A stretch of DNA of 64,000 nucleotides from positions 55,314,358 through 55,378,357 of the forward strand of contig CM065801.1 of the NCBI GenBank assembly GCA_033398695.1, given 5' to 3'. Shown here one piece after another: positions 21,842-33,055 of the stretch. The first letter of the stretch is position 1; each line of letters begins with the position of its first letter. Made by a program: the position numbers and the translations under genes. The notes beneath the pieces were generated by a model. The model had not been told where the DNA came from and searched no databases. It saw only the letters and a program-made list of their open reading frames with translations. Source of the DNA: Orobanche coerulescens (taxonomy: Eukaryota; Streptophyta; Magnoliopsida; Lamiales; Orobanchaceae).

Positions 21842-24708
21842 TGTAACACCCCCAAACCACTCGGGAATATTACAGCGCCGCAGACCCTCTCCGCGAGGAT
21901 CTACCAGGCTAAATACAATACAATGCATCACTTCACATGCCGACATGGCTACGTAAAGGACCATTAAACCGATTTGGTATTTTATCACAACACACAACAT
22001 TACATACATGATTCTTTCCCAAAACTCATACCCGCGCAGGGGCTGGAATACCATAACGCTCCCATAAATCGGGATAACAATACATCGTAGAAATAACCAA
22101 CAAGACTATTCAACATACTCAACGATTGGTCTTCATGTGATTAGTATCGTCGTCTTCCATCATCCTTCGTATCGATCCTGTGATTCGCTCCCCAGCAACC
22201 TGCAAATACCTGGACGTAATACAGACATCCACCCCCCGAATACTCGGGGGTTAGCAAAACTCCACTGTTTTGCTAGTGCAAGTATAAAATATAAATACAA
22301 GCCATACATATCATATTCTGAGAATACAATAACTTGATTAATTTAGAAAGACTTCCCGAGATGTTTCATTTAGTTAAAATAGTTCAAGTCTTGAAAGTAG
22401 AATTGAACAAGTAAGCACTTTGAAAACAACTCCGAATCCCGGGAGTTTTTGATTGGAAAATAATCACGATACCTATAGCCATACATCAATTCACAACAGT
22501 GGACCAATTACACACAACACACCATCCATAAGCCATTCTAGTCCAAGCACCTCTGATGAATATGTTTTACATCCCAAACATTATGGCAAGTCAAAACATC
22601 GTGATACTCCGGACATATCACAAAATGCATCAAGTCACAAGGTTAAAAATACTCTGGTTAACCGTGGATCCGACAATACGCGAATCCCTCCTCGACCCGT
22701 CAGTCCTCTCGGAGTGGCTAACCCAAATGTTCGCGGAACCGTCATAAGCGGAACCCTCCTCGGCCCCGTCAGTCCTCTCGGAGTGAACAAATATAACTCT
22801 CACACTCGAAGTAATATCCGACTTCCAATGCAAAGGACTATAAACCATATACTCAGTACTCACCAGAATGGCCTCCCCAATCGGACACATGCAAGATTAA
22901 CAATATAATCTACAAACTATGAAAGGTAGGAGTGAAACGAGGTAAACAACAAGTAAAATGTTTTAAAGAATTCACGGACCTTACGGAACCCATTTTGGGA
23001 CACAACCCAAGGTTATTTACAAAATACAATTCCAATCACAAATCACAGGTCCAAGACCCAAATACTCACATCGACATCCTCCCAAGGGTTATTCGCATCC
23101 CGTGCTAGTAAGCCACGGACCTGAGCCTCCTTGAGACATCCCCAGTGAAAAACCCAATGGAAAATCACACAACATCACACATCATCGTGATGACAGGTCA
23201 TCTAACAGTACCACCACAGCTGGGCACAACATACAATACTAGTACCCATTCTCAGAATGACACATTCGTTCTTGAACACTCAAGTTAATTTGAAGACGAC
23301 CTTTATCGGGAATATACTTATACATATATATTGATTCTTTTGAAAGTTAAATAACATTCAATTCTCCACATAGACAATCACCAATTTATTATGTATACGG
23401 AATACGAAGTGTATGGGCAAGATACTTGCCTCGGTAGTTGACACCGCACACTCAGACGACGTGGATTAACCGGAAAACTTGAATGCCCACAACTCTCCCG
23501 TGGACACGGCGGTAACACCACCGATCGGAAAAGCGGCGAGCGGAAGGGTTCGGATCGAGTTCTTCGCAAGGAACCTGACCCCAACATCATACCATGAATA
23601 AATCGACGATCGAACAAGGAAGGATAATCGTAGAACGCCCGAATCCCCTTTGTGACATTTTATCGAACACTTTCAAGGTGTCGATTTGAAACTCAATAAA
23701 ACGACGAATCCTCGGCAATCCAACCGTGGAAAAACAAGGGATTCGATATAAAACAACTTAATAATCATCAATCCATCACTATTCTAAGTTATAGCGAATC
23801 AAACGGACGAAATCCACAAAATCCCCAATTTTTCCCAAAACTATGATTTTAGGAAAACTAACCTTGATTCGCTGGATTGAAGGATGTTAAGGAGTGATTA
23901 ATCGATGTTATCAGCTCCAAAACTTCGTGGATTAGTTGTATAATAACATGCCTTCGTCACCTCCAAGAATCCAGCCGCGGAAGAGAAAGGGAGAAAATGA
24001 AAAATGAGTGCAAACAGTACTGCTCGGTCATATTTATACTGGTGCAGCCTAGCGTGCGCTAGACTGCCGAGCTAGCGTGCGCTAGCGGGCGGTCATGGTC
24101 GAGAATGTTCGGCCGGGCCCGCCATCATGCGCTGAACACGTGCGCTGTCGGCCCAGCCACAATCCAGAGACTTCCTGGCTCGGCCAGAAGCGTGCGCAAC
24201 CTTCCGGTCAGAAGGCGTGCGCTCTGGCCGGCCAGAAGGCGCGTCTTGCGATGTCGGCGATGGCGTGCCTACCTGCCGATCCTCCCGATCGTAACCTTTA
24301 CGCCCTTACGCCTCGGCCGACTAGCGCGCAGCCAACCGCCATAGCGTGCGCGCCTCGGCCGTAGCGTGCGCTACTTTCCGACGTAGCGTGCGCTACGCCT
24401 CGCCGCATCGCCGGCCAGCGGCACTCGCCCGCCATTACTGCAGCCGTCCGGCCACCGTCCCCAATCGTCCGGCCAGTGTCCGACCACCATGATTCGACGA
24501 CTCGATTTTCCGAAATCGCACGGAACGAACACGACAAAATACTCGGGGACAACATCATTGGACCGAAATGAAAACAACGGATAACAAATCACCACCTATG
24601 GTCTTAAACGCCAAAATCAGTTGTCGAGAAAATAATACCGGAACTCGACAACCGGGAAATATCCAAGAAAAATCAAAAATAACCGGAACGAAAATCGTGG
24701 GTATTACA
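21842..24708 (-). repeat. 5' LTR of element B
   Basis: Intact 2867-bp LTR, which serves as the unoccupied reference for the C insertion site (about 24160). The TATA and palindrome pair are at about 24025-24090, with a further GC-rich palindrome zone at 24180-24420. Confidence 0.92.
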
Positions 24709-24713
24709 TAAAA
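24709..24713. repeat. Target-site duplication of element B, right copy (TAAAA)
   Basis: Identical to 8096-8100. Confidence 0.92.
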
Positions 24714-26746
24714 TGTCTCTATCTCAGAACTTGTTAACGTATGTTGGCCTGGTGGAAGGGCTAACTTACTATTCTCATCAAGCCTTGGGTGCAACTCTGG
24801 CCGAATTCCCATACTTTCCAAGTCTTTACGAGCACTATGGCCATCTTTTGATCTTCCTTTTATATCAAGCAAAGTGCACAGCAAACTCTCACCACAATTT
24901 TTTTCGATGTGCATTAAATCCAAACAGTGACGTATACCAACAAATGCTAAAAAATAAGATATTTTATTAGTTATCACCTAGCTATTAACTATATCATTAT
25001 ATTGAATTAACATTAAAGCACAAAAATTGTTATACCTCGTAATATGGCAACTCAAAAAAAATTGATTTTTTCTTCCAATTCAGGACCTTAACTTTCTTTA
25101 TAATCTTCCTCCTCCTTTTCTTCTTTCTCTTACCTTTTGCCCTTCCTTGTCTCGGTTCTTCATCACTGCTCATTTCATCCCATTTTCCAAAATCATTTTC
25201 AATCCCATTAACAATCGCTAAAATTTCGTAACCGGACAATATATGAGGTTTCCCCCTCTTCTCATGGGTTCCATCAAACCAACTCTTCTTCTTTCGGTAA
25301 GGTGATTGGGTATAAGAAACCGTCGATGACCCATATACGCACACTTGTGTGAGGTAGATAAATTGAACAAGTATTAGCACCACAAATAGGACATGCCATC
25401 TTACCCTTAGTCATACACCCACTAGATTTCCATAAGCCGGAAAATCATTAATCGTCCACATGAGAATAACCTTGATTGAAAATGCTCTTCGTAAATGCAT
25501 CGTACACCTCAACCCCACTTATCCATAACTCTTTCAAATCTTCAATCAATGGCCTTAAATATACATCAATATCATTTCCTGGTTGCCTTGGACCGAGGAT
25601 TAGCAAAGTTAACATCATATTTTCCCTTTTCATGCACAAACAAGGGGAGGTTGTAATTAACAAGCATCACGGGCCAACAACTATGTGTAGAACTAAGATT
25701 ACTATAAGGATTAAATCCATCTGTGGCAAGTCCAAGTCTTAAATTCCTAGGATCAGATGAAAAACAAGGCCACCTACTATCAATAGGCTTCCATTGTGGC
25801 GAGTCAACGGGATGTCGCATTTTGTTATCGTTACTATGATGATGCTATGCCACAATAATTGTTCGAAATTATCTAATGATCTGAACATCCTTCTAAATCT
25901 GGGAATAATAGGAAAGTATCTCAACACCTTGGCTGGTACCCCCTTTTTAATTTTACGCTCATCTCCTTTTCCTACCACTTTCCACCTGGATTTCCCACAC
26001 CTTGGACAATTGTCTAGATCTGCCAAGTCTTTTCTAAATAAACAACAATCATTAGCACATGCATGTATTTTTTCATAACCCAAGTCAAAGCTCTTAAGTA
26101 TTTTTTTTTCAGTATATGTGGAACTAGGAAGTACATTCTTCTGTGGCAACATGTGACCTAAAATTTTGAGAAGATCAGTAAATGCTTTGTCAGAAATGCC
26201 GTTAACGGCTTTATGTTTGAAAAGCACAACTGTCGCTGTCAACTTTGTATAGTCACTACAACCCATATATAAGGGAGTTTCTGCATCTTCTAATAATTTT
26301 GAAAACCCATCATCTCCCATTGCTTCAGTATAATTTGGAATCGTTTCCTCGTTATCACGTGCATCTATGAACATCCTATATGTATATGATATATCATCAA
26401 GATCAAATGTCCTATTGGAGGAAGTGCTAGGACGTTCTTCCCCGTGAAAAATCCAAACATCGTATGTCTTATCCATACCATATATAACCAAGTGCGAGAC
26501 TACATCATCACTAGACTGGTAATCCAAATTTCTGCATCGAGTACAGGGACATCTAATTTTAGAGGGATTTCCTAGACTTTCCAAACTTACTGCTACAAAA
26601 TTTCTTACTCCTTCCCTGCAAGCAGCAGTTGGCCTACAAACAAAATTATACATATTACATAGCTGGCATAAGACAACAAGCAGTTATGAAACTACTATTT
26701 AAGCTTAGAGTGAAAACCTGGGCAGATTCACCCACGATTTATCCAT
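24709..26746 (-). pseudogene. CACTA TNP2-type transposase, N-terminal part
   Basis: Starts with exon 26746-26718 (MDKSWVNLP, then a GT donor) and resumes at an AG acceptor at 26633. Blocks in order: the transposase-associated zinc region (CPCTRCRN, DYQSSDDVVSHL), then Transposase_21/TNP2 (26100-25030) with CANDCCLFRKD, CPRCGKSRWK, LRYFPIIPR, MRHPVDSPQWK, PGNDIDVYLRPLIEDLKELW and ACPICGANT, and an exon with LDLMHIEKN (24977-24709). The frame shifts near 25850 and again near 25630, so this copy is inactive. Transposases of this family cut and paste CACTA elements. The gene continues at 8100. Confidence 0.9.
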
Positions 26747-27596
26747 CGATATGAATTATGAGTACACCGAGAACACTACAAGAGATAATAATAATATTAG
26801 TACAGTTTGAAGAATTAATAATTTAGTACATCTCATTGTACCTTAACTGCTAGCCCAAAGCTAACAAAAAAATGTGAAAACCAGAAATAATAATATTTAA
26901 ACTCCGTATGTTTGATGGTTCATACGGTGTCTGTTGTGATTATTATTTCTATGACCTTCAAATTCGATTTTTTTGTTAAATCGACCTAAAGTAAATTGAA
27001 AACCGTGGTAATCACGGATAAGACCTAAAAACATAAACATCAAACATACATGCGCATATGATGGATCCACACAATGTTCCATAACTGTGTTTCAACCAAT
27101 ACAGCAATGTTATGCAATGAAATAGCAAATAAAGATTCAAATCACGTCAAATTGGAAGCTTAAATTAATAAAATTGGCACGAGTAAAAATACTCCAATCA
27201 TCACCCACGATTAACATCCGTATACTCAAACTCAAAAGTGCTCTCTGAATTATTCACTGCCAACAAAAGGGGCAGAACATTTAGCATTCATTTGGACATC
27301 AAGAAGTTGTATATTAACACACCTAGTGAATAGGTCGAATTTGAACTAAATTAGCCAACTCTGCTGGGAAGCCTAGAATACATGCTACAGAAGAAAGCTA
27401 ACACCCTGTTATAGATTTGGACCCAAGATCTTTTTTTAACAAATGCCAGTTTTACAATTTCCCCTTGAATCCCGTTTTGTTCCGTGGTTTCGTCCACCTT
27501 TAATATGGAACCAGAAAATGTATTGGAGGTCGTCAAATTCGTTTTCCCTAAAACTCAGTAGATAAAAACTGAACTTCAACAATAATATATATAGGA
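26747..27596. other. CACTA 5' region upstream of the transposase
   Basis: Noncoding as far as I can tell. A 61-codon minus-strand frame (27536-27351) is not recognised. The promoter was not identified. Confidence 0.4.
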
Positions 27597-27755
27597 AAAC
27601 TCCTCATCAAAATGAATTCTCTCACTCACCTCCTCCCATTCAAACTCCTCTCTTTCGTTTTCACTAGTAGGATAGTTGTTATTATCGTGATTATCATCGT
27701 CATTATTTACAAACCCTAAATTTACCTCAGAATCAGACTCTGAATCAATGCCTGC
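27597..27755 (-). pseudogene. Captured acidic exon, possibly from a RING-H2 E3 ligase gene
   Basis: On the minus strand an AG acceptor at 27757-27756 is followed by an open frame starting IDSESDSEVNLG, with a long Asp/Asn stretch, then EREEFEWEEVSERIHFDE, after which similarity stops. The FEWEEV-S/NERI-FDE phrase resembles the acidic region N-terminal of RING-H2 domains in some plant E3 ligases; this is from memory and not searched. No RING domain follows. It is near the 5' end of the CACTA, opposite the other captured exons, and lies on the same strand. Confidence 0.4.
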
Positions 27756-28073
27756 TCAAAATCTCAAAATCATGAGGGCTAGGGTATAGGGGAAACAAAC
27801 GGGGAAGGAAGAGAGATGATACAGTGTTGTTGTTGTTGTGGAGAGTGTTAAGAGCAGCGCCGCCTCCCGCCTCCGACCAGTATCGCTGCGATGCCCAAGA
27901 ACTCCTTTGCTTGACTGCGTCTGTGGGGAGAAGCCGTTCTCCTTTTACAGTTTTTGTTTTTCTTTTTTTCCTTTTTCTAGTTTTTGTTTGACTGCGTGTG
28001 GGGAGAAGCCGTTCTCCTTTTTGTTTTTCCTTTTACAGTTTTTGTTTTCTTTTTTTTCCTCAGAAACAATAAT
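27756..28073. other. CACTA 5' subterminal noncoding DNA
   Basis: Contains a roughly 60-bp imperfect direct repeat, GACTGCGT...GGGGAGAAGCCGTTCTCC (about 27914-27945 and 27990-28017), whose inner GGAGAA...TTCTCC can pair. T-rich. Confidence 0.45.
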
Positions 28074-28325
28074 ACAACGTTTATAAAAAAACGTTGTAGT
28101 ATTTCTCTTTTCACAACGTTTAACAATTAAACGTTGTAATATAGTGCAACGTTTCTTCGCTAAACGTTGTTTATTTTTGTTACCACGACGTTTCTTTTAT
28201 AAATGTTGTCAAAAGAGAAATACTACAACGTTTTTAAAATAAATGTTGTCGAAAACATAAATGACAATGTTTTTTTAAAAACGTTGTTAAAAAAAACGTT
28301 GTCAATGCCTCTTTTTGTTGTAGTG
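28074..28325. repeat. CACTA 5' terminal inverted repeat and subterminal hairpin array
   Basis: About six ACAACGTTT...AAACGTTGT hairpin units followed by TTTTTGTTGTAGTG, the complement of the 775 terminus. Confidence 0.9.
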
Positions 28326-28558
28326 AAGTTCATAAAATGTCAACGAACATAAATGAGTCGACAGAGTCGAAAATACAGAAGTTCAAAATCCGATCCACTT
28401 CTAATAAAGAAGTTTATCTCCGAAATTCGAAACAACAAATTAAGGAAATACCATAACATACAACTGATAAACCACGCCCCTCAGGGACTGCTCGGAGTCG
28501 ATCCTGTTATCAGTGCTCAAGTCCGTGCCTCGGAAGGCTCGGTAACCATCTCGCAAAA
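28326..28558 (-). other. Element H between gag and the CACTA insertion
   Basis: Begins with the right AAGT duplication (28326-28329). It includes a decayed hairpin/LTR-start relic around 28400-28440 that matches the relics in C and G. Pol is absent. Confidence 0.65.
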
Positions 28559-29539
28559 CTAAACACGGTGTCCCTCGAGTCCGCACTTGTAACACGTTAC
28601 TGGCGGAGAAGGACAATGTGCATGAACATGTCCCGCCACATTGCAGTTAAAACATCTCCTGGATTTACGAGGAGTCAGAGCAGACGACTTGGAACTCTCA
28701 GTTCCATGCATCGAGCGATGGATCTTCACAGCGGAAAGGCTACAACGTTGCAGACTAGAAACACCAACTCCTGCACTGTCCACAAGGTCATCGGACTTCC
28801 TCTGCTTCTTGGACTCGGGCACACGCTCCGACGATAACGAAGCTAGTTGACGGGCTAAGGCTCGATCTTGATAGTCCCTCAACGAAGTGCAAGTGAATCC
28901 TGACATATACAAGCGAATCTCCGGCTTCATCCTTCTGTCAAAGTGAAGGATCCTCTCTTTCTCGGTCCTCACCCGATCTCGCACATAACTGAGTTGTTTG
29001 CTATAGTCGATGATAGCCTACGACACCGATATATCTTGCGGTTCTGCCAAATAAAATTCACGAATCCTCTGTTCTCTAATCAGTTTCGGACAGTACTCAG
29101 CTTCCATAAATGCCTGGAACTCCGCCCACGTGACATCATGATCACGAGGTTTAACAGCTCCCCACCAGTTAGTGGCATCTTTGTCAAGAAGGTACTGAGC
29201 GAGAGGTACCTTCCGCTCTTCAGGACAATCGACAGCCTCGAATATCTTTCCCAATTGGAAAAGCCAACCATCCCAGCCCAACGCATCCGCAACACCGACA
29301 AATCGAGGGGAATTCATACGAATTACTTCCCAAAGCCATTGATTTACACCGACATTCTGAGTCGCGTCAGTGTTGCGTTGAACCGCCTGGGTCAAATGAG
29401 TCATCTGTGTTGATACTTGTTGCTGTATAGTAGCAATACCAATACCAATATCATTCCCGGCAACATTATCTCGATTCCGCATCTGATCCCCATGGTCATC
29501 GGCACCACGGTTATGACCACGACCTCTGCCCCTCGGCAT
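28559..29539 (-). pseudogene. gag of element H, two nonsense codons
   Basis: Chromovirus gag (retrotrans_gag type). ATG at 29539-29537 opens an Arg/Gly-rich basic start (MPRGRGRGHNRG). The capsid region includes WDGWLFQLGKIFEAVDCPEE and YLLDKDATNWWGAV. A CX2CX4HX4C zinc knuckle (CFNCNVAGHVHAHC, near 28625) is followed by a second one that is cut short. The frame is otherwise continuous, but TAG codons sit at 29020-29018 and 28561-28559. F (SQAIID) and G (HKIQIC) have Gln CAG at these places, so both look like C-to-T changes. No protease or RT follows. Gag packages element RNA into cytoplasmic particles. Confidence 0.88.
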
Positions 29540-30457
29540 ACTAACAAGCAACAACCTATCGCAACGAAAGATCATAACACATAACAAGATATCCCACATC
29601 TCCGTCTTCAATCAAACACAATTAAATCATATATATACATCATGATTTAATTCAAACTAAAGTACAATATACAAACTATTATCCCGACAATTTACATTTA
29701 AATTATTAATGCTATATGAATTATAAATGCAATGAAATCAAAATCATTCATTATATCAAAACCATCTTCTGTACGGGTCCCGCGCCGGAACCCACCAACT
29801 TGAAAACCATTTTCAAAAACGTTCAAAAATGCCAAAAATACCGATGACGGTGATACTTTCCAAATACTCACAAAATACATTTTCCAAATACTCAATATCG
29901 TCATAAAATACCGTTTGAAATTACAAGACGAATACGCCAAAACTCAATAGTTTCAAAATGTACGTTAAGCCACCCCTTAAATGTACCAACAAAATATTTA
30001 GGAAAAAGGGTTAACGAAATAACCCAAGTTTACGAGATACCCAAAAGGTCATTTTAAAACACACACGATTTGGTAAAAATACCGAAAAGTCATTTTGAAA
30101 TATACAGATGCAACGGAGAAGAATATAGTTCAAAATACACATAATCATACACAAAAATTGTTATCACTGGACAACACACATCGAATACGGTCGAAATACA
30201 ATTTCCGAGCTTCTGCTCAGACCAATTAGTGTGTACTCGAACACAGACTTAGCGTGCGCTAGCCATGCCACGTTAGCGCGCGCTAGTCCCACACTTGGCG
30301 TGCACTAACTATTCTAATCCAGCAACACGTTCATGAACATATACCAAATAATACCCAAAAGTTGAAGGTTACAAATAAACAACATACGAATCCAAACGCT
30401 GACAGTTCACATCATTATCTTAATCACAACTCTGAGCATTATAACCAAAATAATACC
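29540..30457 (-). other. Leader of element H, gag-proximal part
   Basis: AT-rich untranslated leader. It has three palindrome copies (AGCGTGCGCT, TAGCGCGCGCTA and a decayed one) at 30248-30310. It is interrupted by element A at 30458. Confidence 0.7.
30453..30457. repeat. Target-site duplication of element A, left copy (ATACC)
   Basis: ATACC precedes the LTR and recurs at 40043-40047. Confidence 0.93.
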
Positions 30458-30596
30458 TGTAATACCCGAGATTTCTGACTTGTGATATTGTAATCGTTGT
30501 ACTTGATCTGAGTATTATTCTCCGTATTTTATAATCCGATGTTGTCGAGCGTATGATTTCATGTATGTGATTTACAAACTGTAATTCTGCGCATGT

Positions 30597-30891
30597 AGCG
30601 CACGCTATCGGCTATGTGTAGCATGCGCTAACGTGGATTCATAGCGCACGCTACAGAGGGTCATTAGCGCACGCTATGCGTGGTTAATTTGATTGAGACG
30701 TGCGGTAGGTGAGATCTGGCCGGGGGACCCCTGTCGGATCGTGTCGGGATGTACCTGGACGGCTTTCGGGAAAAGCCGAGTCAACGCCTTAGCGCACGCT
30801 ACAGGTATGTGCATAGCGCGCGCTAAGTGCTGAGTACAGTTAAGTCAGTGAGCCGTTAGCGCACGCTACGAGCAGGGTCTAGCGCGCGCTA
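30597..30891 (+). promoter_or_regulatory. A LTR U3 array: eight TAGCGCACGCTA-type palindromes
   Basis: Copies begin at about 30597, 30619, 30642, 30665, 30790, 30814, 30857 and 30880, mixing CA, TG and CG centres. The array ends 12 bp before the TATA box. The 3' LTR has the same eight. These may be binding sites for a dimeric host factor acting on the LTR promoter; that is inference. Confidence 0.8.
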
Positions 30892-30902
30892 ATAGCCATT
30901 TC

Positions 30903-30930
30903 TTATAAATAGGACAACATCCTATTCGTG
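30903..30930 (+). promoter_or_regulatory. A LTR TATA box and adjacent inverted repeat
   Basis: TTATAAATAGG followed by the inverted repeat AATAGGA-CAACA-TCCTATT. Transcription would start close to the hairpin. In the 3' LTR the loop is CAGCA and the stem is unchanged. Confidence 0.65.
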
Positions 30931-31591
30931 ATTTCAGTTCTTTCTTCTCCCATTACTCGAATTCTTACACTTAGAACATAACTTCCTTCATCCTAAACAC
31001 TCCATATCAACATCCTAGTTCGTGATTGGAGATCGTATGTCATTGGAGATTGGTGTTCAAGCCTTCGGAGTTGGATTGCTTCAATTTCCTCCGTGTTCTT
31101 AACTACCTTGAGGTAGGTGATTCTTCACCAATACTAGTAGTGTTCTAAAGGATGTTTATCATGTTCATCTAGTCAGTTAAGATTCGTTATTAGTCGTACC
31201 TCATGTGTTAGAAGGATATTTTCGACGTTTCGACACTTATTCATCGTATGATCCATTGAACCTTTTAGTATGTGGATTCCTAAGCATGTTATGTATCTTC
31301 AAAACCAATCTACCAGTATATGAAGATTACCTAGTTCGTATGTTTTACGTAAGGAATCATATGTTTTGGGACTTGGAATAATCGGAACTTGGAATATTTC
31401 TTAAAGATTGAAGATGAATTATGATGTTGAGATGATTATCCGTATATTTGTACCTCATGATCATGGAATTTCCACAAACCTTATTAGCATGATATGCCCG
31501 AGGATAATTTGTATTATCACCATAGAGTTCATGAAATTCACCACCTTTCAACCCAGTTTTTCCGTTAGCAGTATTCTGCCATGCAAGATTA

Positions 31592-31785
31592 GCGCACGCT
31601 AACATATGTGAGTTAACGTGCGCTATCGGGGTTCAGTTAACGCACAATACGTACGTAGCGTGCGTTATGTATCATCCGATTCAAACTGTCAGTTCGTGGC
31701 TAGCGCATGCTAGTCTTACACGATAGCGTACGCTAACGGGCAGGCTTAGCGCACGTTACGTAGGATACGTAGCGCACGCTAAGCA
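31592..31785 (+). repeat. A LTR downstream palindrome array
   Basis: Eight to nine further, more diverged copies of the TAGCGCACGCTA word (for example 31592, 31613, 31657, 31701, 31722, 31746, 31771), about 0.7 kb downstream of the TATA box and therefore within the transcript. It is repeated at 38815-39010. Confidence 0.8.
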
Positions 31786-32160
31786 GTCCAGGCAGATTGT
31801 TTATTTTGAACTTTTGGGCCGTAGAACGAATTGTTAGGCCATCGTTCGACTTGAGATGATTTGTATATCATTCCTTTTGTTAAGGTTCGAGCTTGTTACG
31901 TTGATCGAAGGAGGCGGCCTTCGAGTGTGTTGAGATCATCGAGGTGTTTCGTCCTTGCCATTTTCGAGGCAAGTATCATATGTCGAGTTCGATTTATATT
32001 GAAAACTTTGATCATGCTTGTGGTTTTGTTCATATTGTTGAATATGAAATGTATTTCTGAAAATTCTCGTGATATTCGTTGATATTTGTTCGTATTGATG
32101 AACATATTGAAATGCATATGTGTATGCATAGTTGATTGATTTATGGTATAAATGATCCGA

Positions 32161-32345
32161 GGGGATCATGAGGATCTATGCTGAGGGCGCTGGATCGAAT
32201 GTCCACCATGCGTTGGTCCGACGGGATCATCATGGGGATCTATGCTGAGGGCGCTGGATCGTTGGACGGGTTTTCCACCATGCGTTGGTCCGACGGGATC
32301 ATCATGGGGATCTATACCAAGGGCGCTGGATCGCTGGATTACCCT
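32161..32345 (+). repeat. 72-bp minisatellite in the A LTR
   Basis: Three units with GGGATCATCATGGGGATCTA and CTGAGGGCGCTGGATCG; the first is shortened. Because 72 is a multiple of three, the antisense strand shows a repeating 24-residue frame. The same repeat occurs at 39387-39571 and in the element D LTR (49567-49760). Confidence 0.85.
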
Positions 32346-32819
32346 GTATTGTGTTGATGGAATCGTGAGGATTCGCATCGTTGGATTCCGGTGGCGGAAG
32401 TCCGTTTTGCATGTTGTATGATGCATTGATGATTTATTGTATGATGATACTTGTACTAGCATTGTTTTGCTAACCCCTTCGGGGGTGGACATTGTTTTGA
32501 TGTTCAGGTAGCCGAGGAGCGGGGAGGCAACCACAGCATCGGAGACGATGAAATGGCTCAGTGATGTGGTTGATGTTATTGTTATTGTGAATTGTCTTCT
32601 TGGTTCGTTTAGTACTCGAGTACGTCGGTTTTTAATAAGGTCATTTCGATATGGTTGTATAAGTTAACTCATTTGATCGGTTGAATCAAATCTGTATTTG
32701 AACTTCAGTTGTTCGATTGAATTATTTTTACACTTCTTTTAAAATTAGCCTTGTAAATCCTTATCTAAAGGGTTTACGGCGCTGTAATTATTCCGAATAT
32801 CTCGGGGTGTTACAGAATA

Positions 32820-32831
32820 TGGTATCAGAGC
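32820..32831 (+). other. Primer-binding site of element A
   Basis: TGGTATCAGAGC, 5 bp after the LTR. Confidence 0.95.
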
Positions 32832-33055
32832 TAAGATTCATGGATATCTTGGCAGTCGGGTTAGTTGGGTCTGTTCACGTTATTTGATTATTGGTAGTTC
32901 GTAACATCACTGCTGAGCCAGCATCGTCGTGTGGACCGTGGTTGTAAGTTTCCTAATCTCGAATACTACCGTTTTATTTAATTCATGACTTGTAAGCATT
33001 GATGAATGTACTTTGAGAAAGTTTGCCCTGGATATTGAGTATTTATGTTTACAGT

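Larger units (their letters stand above)
8101..24708 (-). mobile_element. Element B: non-autonomous LTR retrotransposon, nested in CACTA
   Basis: Complete minus-strand element flanked by TAAAA. Its 3' LTR (8101-10410 plus 18385-18940, 2866 bp) is split by element C. Its internal region is 18941-21841 and its 5' LTR is 21842-24708 (2867 bp). A primer site complementary to initiator Met-tRNA sits beside the 5' LTR. The internal region encodes only an 18-codon gag start relic, so transposition required proteins from another element. It disrupted the CACTA transposase. Confidence 0.93.
775..28325 (-). mobile_element. CACTA (En/Spm) DNA transposon with nested retroelements
   Basis: Terminal inverted repeats CACTACAACAAAAA (775-788) and its complement (28312-28325) bound the element. 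Both ends carry subterminal hairpin arrays of ACAACGTTT/AAACGTTGT. On the minus strand it holds a split TNP2-type transposase (26746-24709 and 8100-6417) followed by a TnpA-like gene (6271-4006), both decayed. Exons resembling host genes lie near each end (27597-27755 and 1647-2905). About 16.6 kb of its length is elements B and C, so the element itself is about 10.9 kb. It inserted in the PPT-side region of retroelement H. Confidence 0.93.
30458..32814 (+). repeat. 5' LTR of element A
   Basis: 2357 bp, TGTAATACCCGAG...CGGGGTGTTACA. It contains two palindrome arrays, a TATA box and a 72-bp minisatellite. Confidence 0.95.

Noticed and set aside
22453..22908. 151-codon plus-strand frame
   Set aside because: It lies inside the B LTR and is broken by indels in the paired LTR copy (8700-9160). 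No family resemblance.
24555..24977. 140-codon minus-strand frame taken as one protein
   Set aside because: It crosses the CACTA/B-LTR junction at 24709. Only the part above 24709 is transposase.
30597..30891. Regularly spaced short repeats that look like a CRISPR array
   Set aside because: The spacing is uneven, the repeat is only 12 bp, there are no cas genes, and the setting is a plant LTR promoter.
32166..32534. 122-codon antisense frame repeated at 39392-39760
   Set aside because: It is produced by the 72-bp minisatellite within an LTR. It is kept as a finding about the repeat but not as a gene.
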